Assembly (NCBI RefSeq): GCF_000177195.2
Contig: NC_015953.1
Span: 6,200,001 to 6,264,000 of the forward strand
Length of the DNA stretch: 64,000 nt
Direction of reading: 5' to 3'
DNA from: Streptomyces sp. SirexAA-E
Lineage (GTDB): Bacteria > Actinomycetota > Actinomycetes > Streptomycetales > Streptomycetaceae
Positions 8,941-17,060 of this stretch are shown here, piece by piece. Within the stretch, counting starts at the first letter, position 1; each line of letters starts with the position of its first letter. Position numbers and translations under genes: made by a program. Below the pieces are notes generated by a model. It did not search any database and was not told the DNA's origin. It worked only from the letters and a program-made list of their open reading frames with translations.

Positions 8941-9648
8941 ATGACCGCCGCAGCCGGGCACCACGTCGCGCCGTGCCAGCCCCCGTCCTCAGGGTCCCCG
9001 GGGCCCGGCGGCGACGAGGGCGCCTCCCTCGACGGCCCTGCCGGGGGGACCTCCGACGGCTCCCGCGGAGGTCCCCCCGGTGGCCCCGGCGGCGGCCCCT
9101 CGGGGGGCGACGGGTCCCCGCCGGAGGACCGGCGCCGGATGTTCCGGCGCCGGCTGATCACCCTCACCATCATCGTCCTGCTCATCGGCGTCCCGGCCGG
9201 CTACCTGGTGATCTCGGCGTCGCAGAGCCGCCGTTCCGGGATGGACAAGGAGGCCGAGGCCGCGGCCCAGGGGCTGCGGGAGGACTGGCCGTCCGGCATG
9301 CAGCGACGGATCTTCGAGCTGCCGGTCCCGGGCAACGCCGTCGGCGTCCAGTACTACGAGACGAACAACTGGAAAGCCAGCCGGATGTACCTGAAGTTCC
9401 GGACGACGTCCGCCGGGCTGGACCGCTTCCTGAGCGGCGTCGGCACCGGCCGGGCGGCTCTGGAGACGGGCAAGGTCACCATCAGCGAGCGGGACGTCAA
9501 GATCACCGGCTGGGTCTTCGGGCCGGGCGTCGACTGGGCGGGCACGGTCCACCGGAACGACAACCCCCGCCCCACCCAGGACATCACCGTCAACATGACG
9601 GACCCTGCGGCCCCCGTCGTCTACGTGGTGTCCTCGGCGACCCCCTGA
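8941..9648 (+). CDS. Single-pass membrane protein of unknown function
   Basis: A 235-residue protein with a Gly/Pro/Ser-rich cytoplasmic N-terminus (about residues 15-65), one transmembrane helix at about 78-96 (LITLTIIVLLIGVPAGYLVI), and an extracytoplasmic domain of about 130 residues ending in MTDPAAPVVYVVSS. A GAGGGG ribosome site precedes ATG 8941. No known domain was recognised. It lies 68 bases after the ROK kinase. The start lies well inside a longer open frame beginning at 8314, which is a shadow of the kinase gene. Confidence 0.75.
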   Translation: MTAAAGHHVAPCQPPSSGSPGPGGDEGASLDGPAGGTSDGSRGGPPGGPGGGPSGGDGSPPEDRRRMFRRRLITLTIIVLLIGVPAGYLVISASQSRRSGMDKEAEAAAQGLREDWPSGMQRRIFELPVPGNAVGVQYYETNNWKASRMYLKFRTTSAGLDRFLSGVGTGRAALETGKVTISERDVKITGWVFGPGVDWAGTVHRNDNPRPTQDITVNMTDPAAPVVYVVSSATP

Positions 9649-9693
9649 CCCGGGGACCCGCACGCGCGGCCGCGGCGCCGGGCATGCGGGCGG

Positions 9694-10728
9694 TCACGGG
9701 CGCACCAGTACCTTCAGCGCCTCGCGGTCGTTCATCGCCCGGTAGCCGTCGGCGATGTCCTCCAGGCCGACCGTACGGTCGAAGACGCGGCCGGGCCGGA
9801 TCGAACCGTCGAGGATGTGCGGCATCAGCTCCTCGATGTAGGCACGGGCGGGCGCCACGCCGCCGGTGAGCGTGATGTTGCGCAGGAAGTCACCGAAGCC
9901 GAAGGGTACGTCGGTGAACTGCGGGGCGCCGACCCGGCTGATCGTGCCGCCGTCCCGCACGATGCCGAAGCTCTGCCGGATCGCGTCCTCGAGCCCCACG
10001 CATTCGAGGACCTTGTGGCTGCCCTCGCCGCCGGTCAGCTCCTTCACACGGGCGATGCCCTCCTCGCCGCGCTCGGCGACCACGTCGGTGGCCCCGAAGT
10101 CACGGCCGAGGTCGGTGCGCGCCGTGTGGCGGCCCATGAGGACGATCTGCTCGGCGCCCAGCAGCCTGGCGGAGATCACGGCGGCCAGGCCGACCGCGCC
10201 GTCGCCGACGACGGCCACGCTGTCACCGCGTCGTACACCGGCGGTACGGGCGGCGTGGTAGCCGGTGCACAGGATGTCGGAGAGGGTCAGCAGGTCCGGC
10301 AGCAGGCCGGAGTCCTCGCCGACCGGCAGCGCGACCAGGGTGCCGTCGGCGTAGGGGACGCGGGCGGCCTGCCCCTGGCCCCCGTCCACACCGTCCACGC
10401 CCCACGATCCGCCGTGCACGCAGGAGGTCTGCAGGCCCTCGCGGCAGTAGGCGCACGTGTTGTCGGAGTAGACGAAGGGGGCGACGACCAGGTCGCCGGG
10501 CTTCAGCGTGCGTACGTCCGCGCCGGTCTCCTCGACCACCCCGAGGAACTCGTGGCCCATGTGGCGGGGGCTGTCGGTGGGCGGCGCCGACCTGTACGGC
10601 CACAGGTCGCTGCCGCAGACGCAGGACAGCACGATCCGCACGACCGCGTCGGTGGAATGGTGGATCTCGGGATCGGCGACGTCCTCGACACGTACGTCGT
10701 CGGCCGCGTACAGCAGGGTGGCTCGCAT
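9694..10728 (-). CDS. Zinc-dependent alcohol dehydrogenase
   Basis: A 344-residue medium-chain dehydrogenase. Catalytic zinc ligands appear in CVCGSDLWPY and HMGHEFLGVVEETG. A structural-zinc loop has DNTCAYCREGLQTSC, and the nucleotide fold is at VAVVGDGAVGLAAVI. It oxidises or reduces an alcohol/aldehyde with NAD(P). It lies downstream of an aldo/keto reductase on the same strand with a decayed DUF2255 fragment between, suggesting a redox cluster. The physiological substrate is unknown. Confidence 0.92.
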   Translation of the reverse strand: MRATLLYAADDVRVEDVADPEIHHSTDAVVRIVLSCVCGSDLWPYRSAPPTDSPRHMGHEFLGVVEETGADVRTLKPGDLVVAPFVYSDNTCAYCREGLQTSCVHGGSWGVDGVDGGQGQAARVPYADGTLVALPVGEDSGLLPDLLTLSDILCTGYHAARTAGVRRGDSVAVVGDGAVGLAAVISARLLGAEQIVLMGRHTARTDLGRDFGATDVVAERGEEGIARVKELTGGEGSHKVLECVGLEDAIRQSFGIVRDGGTISRVGAPQFTDVPFGFGDFLRNITLTGGVAPARAYIEELMPHILDGSIRPGRVFDRTVGLEDIADGYRAMNDREALKVLVRP

Positions 10729-10780
10729 GAGCAGGGCTCCTCAGGGGGTGGGGCGGAAGTCGCCGCGCCGGGTCCGGCCG

Positions 10781-10920
10781 TCAGCGCGGTGCCAGGTGGT
10801 CGCCGGTGCGCACCATCCACGTGGTCACCGGGTCACGCGGGGTGCCGTCGGGGCGTCCGGACTCGAGGTCCGGCTCCTTCGCGGCACCGGTCTTCTCGAG
10901 GTCCGAGTCGTTCCAGGCCG
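10781..10920 (-). pseudogene. DUF2255 N-terminal fragment
   Basis: Read on the minus strand, the sequence gives a stretch beginning WNDSDLEKTGAAKE and continuing RPDGTPRDPVTTW, then MVRTGDHLAPR and a stop. This resembles the first third of DUF2255 proteins (W-x-D-E-L, DGTLR-P-x-W-V-V-R-x-GD). The rest of the domain is missing. The only good start (ATG 10924-10926 with a GGAGG site) is in another frame, so the gene is frameshifted as well as truncated. Confidence 0.45.
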
Positions 10921-10944
10921 GATCATGGCCGTTCCCTCCGGGTC

Positions 10945-11793
10945 TCAGGAGTCGAGGGCGGCGTTGCCGAGCCGGCTGACCATGGCGGGGTCGCGGTGGT
11001 CGAAGAACAGCGACGCCCCGGTGTCCATGGCGGCGATGGTCCTCATCTGGTCGTCGGTGAGCTCGAAGTCGAAGAGGTCGAGGTTCTCCGCCATGCGCTC
11101 GGCGCGTACCGACTTCGGGATGACGACGACGCCGCGCTGGACGAGCCAGCGCAGCACGACCTGCGCGACGGACTTGCCGTGCCCGTCGGCGATCTTGCTC
11201 AGGCGCGGGTCGGTGAAGAGGTGGTTGCGGCCCTCGGCGAAGGGACCCCATGACTCGATCTGCACCCCGCGCTCACGCATCAGTTCCTGGTCCGCCGTGC
11301 GCTGGAAGAACGGGTGGGTCTCGACCTGGTTCACCGCGGGGGTGATCTCGTTGTGGTCGATGAGGTCCACGAGCCGGTCCGGGTGGAAGTTCGAGACCCC
11401 GATCGCCCGGACGAGCCCCTCCTCGTGGAGGCTCTCCATGGCACGCCAGGAGCCGTAGACGTCGCCGTAGGGCTGATGGATCAGGTAGAGGTCGAGGTGG
11501 TCCAGGCCGAGCTTGCGCAGCGAGGTGTCGAAGGCGCGCCTCGCCTTGTCCTCGCCGGCGTCGGAGACCCACAGCTTGGTCGTGACGAACAGGTCCTCGC
11601 GCGGGATGCCGCTGCCGCTGATCGCACGGCCGACGGCCTCCTCGTTGCCGTAGGAGGCGGCGGTGTCCAGGGAGCGGTAACCGGCGGCGAGGGCGTCGGT
11701 GACGGCCTGCTCGGTCTGCTCGGGCGGGATCTGGTAGACGCCGAAGCCGACGACCGGCATCTCGATGCCGTTGTTCAGGGTGACGGTCTGCAT
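10945..11793 (-). CDS. Aldo/keto reductase
   Basis: A 282-residue TIM-barrel reductase with the full catalytic tetrad: Asp43 and Tyr48 in SLDTAASYGNE, Lys73 in VTTKLW, His106 in LIHQP. The NADPH-binding loop is IPKSVRAERM. Family enzymes of this type (2,5-diketogluconate-reductase-like) reduce aldehydes and ketones. It sits with the alcohol dehydrogenase downstream and is divergent from an XRE-MmyB regulator across a fragment of a second aldo/keto reductase. Such regulators often control adjacent oxidoreductases, so co-regulation is plausible. Confidence 0.93.
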   Translation of the reverse strand: MQTVTLNNGIEMPVVGFGVYQIPPEQTEQAVTDALAAGYRSLDTAASYGNEEAVGRAISGSGIPREDLFVTTKLWVSDAGEDKARRAFDTSLRKLGLDHLDLYLIHQPYGDVYGSWRAMESLHEEGLVRAIGVSNFHPDRLVDLIDHNEITPAVNQVETHPFFQRTADQELMRERGVQIESWGPFAEGRNHLFTDPRLSKIADGHGKSVAQVVLRWLVQRGVVVIPKSVRAERMAENLDLFDFELTDDQMRTIAAMDTGASLFFDHRDPAMVSRLGNAALDS

Positions 11794-11838
11794 GAGGGCT
11801 CCTTGCGTGCGGTGTTTTCCTGGGTTTCGAAGGCGGCG

Positions 11839-12110
11839 TCAGTGTTCGAGCATGGCCGGAGCGCCTTCGGGATGGGTTTCGCCGACGGCCGGGGACGGAC
11901 CGGGGAGCCTGTCGAGCTGTTCCGGGGGGAGCCGGACCTCGGCCGCGGCGGTGTCCTCCTCGACCCGGTGGACGCGCCCGGTACCGGGGACGGGGGCGAT
12001 GTCTTCACCTTGCGCCAGCAGCCAGCCCGGCGCGACCCGCGCCGAAGTGGCCCCGCGTCGGCGGCGACGGCCCGGACCTCGTTGGCGATGTCATCCACCT
12101 CGGTGTGCTC
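11839..12110 (-). pseudogene. Aldo/keto reductase C-terminal remnant
   Basis: The minus strand encodes WLLAQGEDIAPVPGTGRVHR, then EEDTAAAEVRLPPEQLDRL and a stop at 11839-11841. This is the C-terminal signature of AKR enzymes (WLLAQG-DI-PIPGT). The preceding helix (VDDIANEVRAVAADAG) is in another frame; the join near 12048-12055 looks like one missing G. Nothing homologous lies upstream of about 12110, so about two thirds of the gene is lost. It comes from a different AKR subfamily than the intact gene next to it. Confidence 0.7.
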
Positions 12111-12365
12111 CACTGCTTGCCGCCTCTCGTCGTTCCCCGCCCCTGTGGGCCGTCGCGCGGCGGGGCTCGTGCAGCGGCGGTACCCGCAGGACGGCGGTGC
12201 GTCCCAGCCGCCGTGCCGGGCGGACACGTCGCGCCGACACGTTCCAGCCTGCCCCCGTGTGCCGGACACAGGCAGGGCGAGCCGTGCGGGGGAGTGGCCG
12301 GCGGGGGTGTGACAGGGCCCCCCTCGGCGGGCATGTCGGGACGGGGACGGAGTAAGAATTGCCTC

Positions 12366-13253
12366 ATGGCACCCGAGCAGCACAGCAGCGGCGACGAGCT
12401 GGGACGTTTCCTGCGTGCCCGCCGTACCCGGACCAGCCCTGGGAGCGTGGGCCTCACTCCCGGCCCCGGTGTGCGCCGGACACCCGGTCTGCGGCGGGAG
12501 GAGCTGGCCACCCTCGCCGGGGTCAGCATCGACTACTACACCCGGCTGGAACGCGCCAAGGAGACCAGGCCCAGCCCCGCCGTCGTCGACGCCATCGCCC
12601 GTGCCCTCCAGCTCGACGACGCCGAACACCAGCACCTGCGCTCCCTGGCCGTGCGCGCCGCCCGCTATGCGCCCGGCCCCGCCCCGGCGCCGACCCGCAC
12701 GGTGCGTCCGCAGGTGGAACTCCTGCTGGAGAGCGTGCGCCCCAACCCGGCCTACGTCCTCAGCCGCAGCATGGACGTGCTCGCTCACAACCCCGGCGGC
12801 CTCGCCCTCTACGCCGGCATCGCCGACTGGCCGGTCAGACAGCAGAACCTCGCCCGGTACCTCTTCCTCCACCCGTCCGCCCGTGACGTCTTCCCCGACT
12901 GGGAGAACCAGATCCGCGGCTGCGTCGCCCGGCTGCGCGCTCTGGCCGGCACTGATCCCGACGCCCCCGACCTGACCGGGCTCGTCGGCGAGCTGCTGCT
13001 CAAGAGCCCCGCCTTCGCCGGTCTGTGGGAGCGCTACGAGGTCACCGGGCGCAAGAACGCCACCAAGACCTTCCAGCACCCTCAGGTCGGGAAGATCACC
13101 CTTGCCTTCCAGGGCATGGCCCTGGAAGGCACCCCCGGTCACCGGATGGGCGTCTACACAGCCGAACCGGGTACGCCCGACCACGACGCCATGCTGCTGC
13201 TCGACATGACCGCCGCACCCGTCGGGCCGAGTCCGTCCACGCGGCGGCGGTGA
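12366..13253 (+). CDS. XRE-family regulator with MmyB-like ligand-binding domain
   Basis: A 295-residue protein. The N-terminal helix-turn-helix has the family phrase RRTPGLRREELATLAGVSID followed by YYTRLERAK. The C-terminal MmyB-like domain (about residues 105-285) contains VLSRSMDVLAHNP, ARYLFLHPSARDVF, DWE and a PQVGKITLAFQGM strand. Family members in Streptomyces commonly regulate an adjacent divergent oxidoreductase, and binding of a lipophilic ligand has been proposed. Here the intact divergent partner is the aldo/keto reductase/alcohol dehydrogenase pair. ATG 12366 is chosen at the start of homology; the frame is open upstream to 12105. Confidence 0.92.
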   Translation: MAPEQHSSGDELGRFLRARRTRTSPGSVGLTPGPGVRRTPGLRREELATLAGVSIDYYTRLERAKETRPSPAVVDAIARALQLDDAEHQHLRSLAVRAARYAPGPAPAPTRTVRPQVELLLESVRPNPAYVLSRSMDVLAHNPGGLALYAGIADWPVRQQNLARYLFLHPSARDVFPDWENQIRGCVARLRALAGTDPDAPDLTGLVGELLLKSPAFAGLWERYEVTGRKNATKTFQHPQVGKITLAFQGMALEGTPGHRMGVYTAEPGTPDHDAMLLLDMTAAPVGPSPSTRRR

Positions 13254-13429
13254 CCCGAGTCGCCCCCGCTCGTCGTCGGCATCCTCGGCAGCCGCGCCCC
13301 CGGATGACCCGGAATCGCGAGAATCCGCTCCGGGCCGACCGGTGACCGTGAGCGATCGGCGCAAGTCCTGTGTCCGATAGGCTGATTGCTTGCTCGAGAG
13401 GTGCTTCACCAAGAAACCGGAGCAGTGGG

Positions 13430-13927
13430 ATGCGACAGCTGATGGACGTGGTCCTGACGAAGGCCGGTCGGGTCAAGATCCGCTACCAGGCCAGGCTGCT
13501 GGCCGACGACGGCACCCGGATCTCGGTCCTGGCCCCCTGGTCGGCGCCGGGCGTCCGCGACTTCGGCTTCGTCCGCTTCGAACCGGGAGACGTGTTCACC
13601 GAGCACTACTGGCGAGACCGCTGGTACGCCGTCAAGGAAGTGCGCGACGGCGAGGGCCAACTCAAGGGCTGGTACTGCGACATCACCCGGCCCACAGCGG
13701 TCCGCGAGACCGCCGAGGGCGGAACGGAGATCGAGGTCGAGGACCTCGAACTCGACCTCTGGGTTTCGGCGGACGGCTCCGAGGTCCTGCGTCTGGACGA
13801 GGACGAGTTCGTGGCCGGCGGGCTCGCCGACCGGGACCCGGACGCCGGGAGGCAGGCCGTAGCCGCACTCGACGAGCTGGAGCGGCTGGCGAAGGACGGG
13901 GGTCTGCCCGGCATGCTGGCCGGCTGA
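13430..13927 (+). CDS. DUF402 domain protein (nucleotide-phosphatase-like fold)
   Basis: A 165-residue protein with the DUF402 pattern: FGFVRFEPGDVFTEHYW, WYAVKEV, GWYCDITRP, EVEDLELDLWV and the acidic RLDEDEF. DUF402 includes metal-dependent nucleoside-phosphate hydrolases such as FomD and bacterial tri/diphosphatases. The Trp-Tyr-Cys-Asp-Ile core with nearby acids fits a metal site. ATG 13430 follows GGAGCAGTGG. It stands alone between the XRE regulator and a decayed region. Confidence 0.8.
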   Translation: MRQLMDVVLTKAGRVKIRYQARLLADDGTRISVLAPWSAPGVRDFGFVRFEPGDVFTEHYWRDRWYAVKEVRDGEGQLKGWYCDITRPTAVRETAEGGTEIEVEDLELDLWVSADGSEVLRLDEDEFVAGGLADRDPDAGRQAVAALDELERLAKDGGLPGMLAG

Positions 13928-14150
13928 CACGCGTCGAGCGGACGCTCGGCCTCATCCGCGGACCGGCGCTCCTCGGTGCCGTCGTGTACGGGCGGACCGG
14001 GTGGAGCCCGGCCCCGACGGCCCGGGCGGCGCTCTTCGGTACCGGACTCTCCATGACGTACCTGCTGGTCGCAGCCATGGGGCCGACGCGGGTCATGGCC
14101 CTCGTCCCGCTGTCGACCGGGTTCTTCCGACGATCACGCCCCGGCCCCGG
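13928..14150 (+). other. Unassigned short hydrophobic reading frame, probably a remnant
   Basis: Directly after the DUF402 stop, a plus-strand frame reads through two hydrophobic stretches (PALLGAVVYGRTGW and FGTGLSMTYLLVAAMGP). It has no start codon or ribosome site of its own and runs into the antisense of the MFS pseudogene. It may be a membrane-protein fragment; no family was recognised. Confidence 0.25.
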
Positions 14151-14890
14151 TCAAGAGCCGGCGGCGGCGTTGTGCGCGGTCTTGCGCACACCGATGGTGG
14201 CCAGAGCCACGGCGGCGGCCAGCATCCCGATGCCGCCGACCAGTGCGCAGGTCCGCAGCGCGTCGGTGAAGCTCGCGCCGTAGACGGACTGGGCCTCCGC
14301 CGTGGTCGGGCCGGTGGAGAGGCGAAGGAAGGCACCGGCCTGGATGCCGGCGTCGGAGACCATACCCAGTACCTGCCCCCGGTCGGCAGTGCCGAGGTCC
14401 GAGGCCGCGAGATGGCCTGGCAGGGTGCTCAGGGTGCGGTTGGTGAGGAGCACGCCGAAGACCGCCGGGCCGAGCGCGCTGCCGATCTGGCGCAGGGCGC
14501 TGCTCGCGGCACCTGCGGTGGGGGCGAGGCGGGGCGGCAGGCTGTTCACGGCGATGGTGGTGATGGGGGCCGTGGCCAGGGCGATGCCGCCGTGGCCAGG
14601 GCGATGCCTATGCCGAGTATGCCGATGACCGCGGCGGAGCAGGCGACACCGGTGGACGCGTCGAAGGTCGTGACGAGGAGGGCGCCGATGCCGCCTGTGA
14701 CGAGGCCGGCGATCAGGACGAGGCCGGGGGTGGTGCGGACCATGAGGCGTCCGACCAGCGGGCCGAGGAGGACGGTGAAGCCGTTGAGGGGGATGAGGCG
14801 GATGGCGATGTCGAAGGTGGAGTCGTGGTGCACGAGGCCGAAGTACTCGCTCAGGGTGAAGACGAGTCCTGCTCCCGGAGCGGATCGACA
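14151..14890 (-). pseudogene. MFS (DHA2-type) drug exporter, truncated and frameshifted
   Basis: Two minus-strand frames together give the second half of an MFS exporter. The upstream part has the hydrophobic stretch IRLIPLNGFTVLLGPLVGRL; the downstream part has NSLPPRLAPTAGAASSALRQ and GSALGPAVFGVLLTNR. The frame changes at a tandem duplication of 20 bases (14569-14588 and 14589-14608), which shifts the frame by two. The N-terminal half is absent: homology ends near 14890, where an SDR fragment on the other strand begins. The gene cannot make a working exporter. Confidence 0.8.
14569..14608. repeat. 20-bp tandem duplication that breaks the MFS gene
   Basis: GCCGTGGCCAGGGCGATGCC occurs twice without a gap. 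Because 20 is not a multiple of three, the second copy shifts the reading frame of the exporter on the minus strand, so it is the frame-breaking event. Confidence 0.9.
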
Positions 14891-15108
14891 CACCGAGGCA
14901 GGAGTTCATGGCCCGGCGGATGATGGCGGCCGAGGGCATCGACCGGGACGAGGCCCGCAGGCGCATCGCGTCGACCGTCGCGGCCCGCCGACTCGGCCGT
15001 CCCGAGGAGTTCGGCGACGCCTGCGCGTTCCTGTGCAGTGCGCAGGCCGGGTACATCTCGGGCCAGAACCTCCAGCTCGACGGCGGCTCGTACCGGGGGG
15101 TCCTGTGA
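14878..15108 (+). pseudogene. Short-chain dehydrogenase, C-terminal fragment
   Basis: From about 14878 the plus strand reads RIDTPRQEFMARRM, then ARRLGRPEEFGDACAFLCS and YISGQNLQLDGGSYRGVL with a stop at 15108. This is the typical last third of a classical SDR. The cofactor-binding and catalytic parts are missing, cut off at the same point where the MFS fragment ends, so one deletion removed the 5' parts of both genes. Its stop overlaps the next start (GTGA), which suggests it once headed the catabolic operon downstream. Confidence 0.8.
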
Positions 15109-15572
15109 GTACCGTCGTGAACGCGGACGCCGCGACCAGGGCCGAGCTCACCGCCCTCGATGAGCGCCGTCGCGCGGCGCTCGTCGCGGTGGACCTCCCG
15201 GCGCTGGACGCGATGTTCGACGACTCGCTCGTACACGTCCACGCCCCCGGGCTCACGCACAGCAAAGCCCAGCTGCTGGAGCACGTCGCGACACGGCGGG
15301 CCTACCTCGACTCGACGCGGGGCGAGCTGAGTATCCGGCTCGTCGGCGACGTGGCCGTCATGACGGGCCGGCTGACCAACCGGCTCCGTTCCCCCGAGGG
15401 GGGCGAACGCGTACTCGGGGGAGTCGTCACCCAGGTGCTGCGGCGCTGCGACGACGGCGAGTGGCGCTTCCTCAGCTTCCAGATGACGCCGGACGGCGAA
15501 CACGTATGGCCTGCGATGCCCTCGGAGCTGGAGGCGCAGGACGAGACCACAGGGAAAGACGGACAACGATGA
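15105..15572 (+). CDS. NTF2-like (DUF4440/SnoaL) protein
   Basis: A 155-residue protein starting at GTG 15105, which overlaps the SDR stop. The fold pattern (ALDAMFDDSLVHVHAPG near the front, VGDVAVMTGRL, WRFLSFQMTPDGE at the end) fits the DUF4440 branch of the NTF2-like superfamily, small cone-shaped domains acting as isomerases, hydrolases or binding proteins. It overlaps the FAH gene by ATGA, so it belongs to that operon. Its promoter may have been lost with the upstream deletion. Confidence 0.78.
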   Translation: MSTVVNADAATRAELTALDERRRAALVAVDLPALDAMFDDSLVHVHAPGLTHSKAQLLEHVATRRAYLDSTRGELSIRLVGDVAVMTGRLTNRLRSPEGGERVLGGVVTQVLRRCDDGEWRFLSFQMTPDGEHVWPAMPSELEAQDETTGKDGQR

Positions 15573-16423
15573 AGATCGCACGATTCCGCGTAGCCGAGGG
15601 CCCCGTACGGCTCGGGCGCGTCGACGGTGACCGGGTCACCGACATCTCCGGCGTCCCGGGTGTCGGCACGTCGCTGCGCGCGATCCTGCCGGTGCTCGGC
15701 ACGCTCCGGGAGGCCGTCCTCGCAGCTGAGGGCCCGAGCCTTCCGCTCGACGCCGTCGTGCTGGAGGCGCCGGTCGACGACCCGCAGAAGTACCTCGGTA
15801 TCGGCATGAACTACAGGGAACACGCGGAGGAGGCGCGCCAGGCCGGCGTGCCGGTCCCGACCAGCCAGATGTGGTTCAACAAGCAGGTGTCGTGCATCGT
15901 CGGTCCGCACGACGCGATCCACGAGCCGACGGTGTCGGACGAGCTCGACTACGAGGTGGAGCTGGGAGTGGTCATCGGCCGGCGCTGCCGGCACGTGGCC
16001 GCCGAGGACGCCCGCTCCGTGATCGCGGGCTACCTCGTGGCCAACGACGTGTCCGTGCGCGACTGGCTCGCCAAGCGGTCGCCCACCTTCACGCTGGGCA
16101 AGTCCTTCGACACCCATGGGCCGATCGGCCCATGGCTGACGACGGACGACGAGATCGCCGACCCGCACGCCCTGCGGATGCGGCTGTCCGTCAACGGCGA
16201 GGTACGACAGGACTCGTCCACCAACGACATGATCTACGACATCTACGAGCAGATCGCCTACCTGTCACAGGTCATGACGCTCATGCCGGGCGACATCCTC
16301 GCCACCGGCACCCCCGCGGGGATCGGCGCCCCCATCGGACGGTTCCTCAGGACGGGAGACGTCGTGCGGGCCGAGATCGAGGGCCTCGGGGTGATCGAGA
16401 ACCATGTCGTCGCCGCACCCTGA
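15569..16423 (+). CDS. Fumarylacetoacetate hydrolase-family protein
   Basis: A 284-residue FAH enzyme with a short N-terminal domain and the catalytic barrel: KYLGIGMNYREHAEE, the metal-binding DELDYEVELGVVIG, KSFDTHGPIGPWL and GDILATGTPAGIG. These magnesium- or calcium-dependent enzymes cleave or hydrate C-C bonds of acylpyruvates and related 2-keto acids late in aromatic or sugar-acid catabolism. It overlaps the neighbouring genes at both ends (ATGA at the start, 20 bases at the end). The SDR-NTF2-FAH-RidA set points to breakdown of a keto acid. Confidence 0.92.
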   Translation: MKIARFRVAEGPVRLGRVDGDRVTDISGVPGVGTSLRAILPVLGTLREAVLAAEGPSLPLDAVVLEAPVDDPQKYLGIGMNYREHAEEARQAGVPVPTSQMWFNKQVSCIVGPHDAIHEPTVSDELDYEVELGVVIGRRCRHVAAEDARSVIAGYLVANDVSVRDWLAKRSPTFTLGKSFDTHGPIGPWLTTDDEIADPHALRMRLSVNGEVRQDSSTNDMIYDIYEQIAYLSQVMTLMPGDILATGTPAGIGAPIGRFLRTGDVVRAEIEGLGVIENHVVAAP

Positions 16424-16826
16424 CCGCGTGCCGGGCCGGGTCAGTGTCTACCTCCCCAGCTTCGGGCACGCCAATCCCGTTCCGGCGGCGAGCCGCATCG
16501 GCCCGTTCCTCGCCTCGGGCGCCCTCACAGGCCGTGACCCGGCGACCGGTGAGATGCCGGAGGATCTCCGAGCGCAGTGCGCGAACGTGTTTGCCCATGT
16601 CCGCGCACTCATGGCCGCCGTGGACGGCGCGACGGACGACATTCTCAAGATGACGTTCCGGCTCGCCCGGTATCGCGACCGGGGCCCTCTCAACCGGGAG
16701 TGGACCACGATGTCCCCCGATCCCGCCCACCGGCCCGCCCGCCAGGTGGTCGCGGCGCGGCTGGATGGCGGCGCGCTCGTCCACTGCGACCTCATGGCGA
16801 TTCTCGGAGACCCGAGAGGCCTGTGA
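16404..16826 (+). CDS. RidA/YjgF-family protein
   Basis: A 140-residue RidA-like protein, overlapping the FAH gene by 20 bases. Family marks include IGPFLASGALTGRDPATGEM, QCANVFAHVRALMAAV and the C-terminal RPARQVVAARLDGGALV. The Arg seen at this point in canonical RidA, which binds the carboxylate of enamine intermediates, may be the one in RPARQVV. In catabolic operons RidA homologues hydrolyse imines or act on keto-acid intermediates, which fits the FAH partner. Confidence 0.88.
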   Translation: MSSPHPDRVPGRVSVYLPSFGHANPVPAASRIGPFLASGALTGRDPATGEMPEDLRAQCANVFAHVRALMAAVDGATDDILKMTFRLARYRDRGPLNREWTTMSPDPAHRPARQVVAARLDGGALVHCDLMAILGDPRGL

Positions 16827-16837
16827 CCGCAGGTGCC

Positions 16838-16867
16838 GGGACCACCCCGCACCTGCGGGGTGGTCCC
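16838..16867 (+). terminator. Hairpin terminator of the FAH-RidA operon
   Basis: GGGACCACCCCGC and GCGGGGTGGTCCC form a perfect 13-bp stem around the 4-base loop ACCT, 11 bases after the RidA stop. There is no U-run, as is common in Streptomyces terminators. The remaining 190 bases to the TetR gene show no convincing gene. Confidence 0.75.
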
Positions 16868-17060
16868 TACGGGCAAGGGCGACGCCCTGGTTCGCCAGGG
16901 AAGGTGTCCGTGCCGAGTGCTCCGCGTCGGCCGTAGCACGCGGGTCGTCACCCCGATCCCGGCCGCGACGGGATCGAGGAGCACGAGGACCGGCAAGGTG
17001 ATACGCCACTTCCGAGCGATCGCAGCCTGGCGCCAGGACGGCGGATGCGGCGAAGGCGGA

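Noticed and set aside
863..9648. P450, thioesterase and transporter as a secondary-metabolite cluster
   Set aside because: No synthase, NRPS, terpene or RiPP core enzyme is present; the genes fit a sugar operon plus a separate P450 unit.
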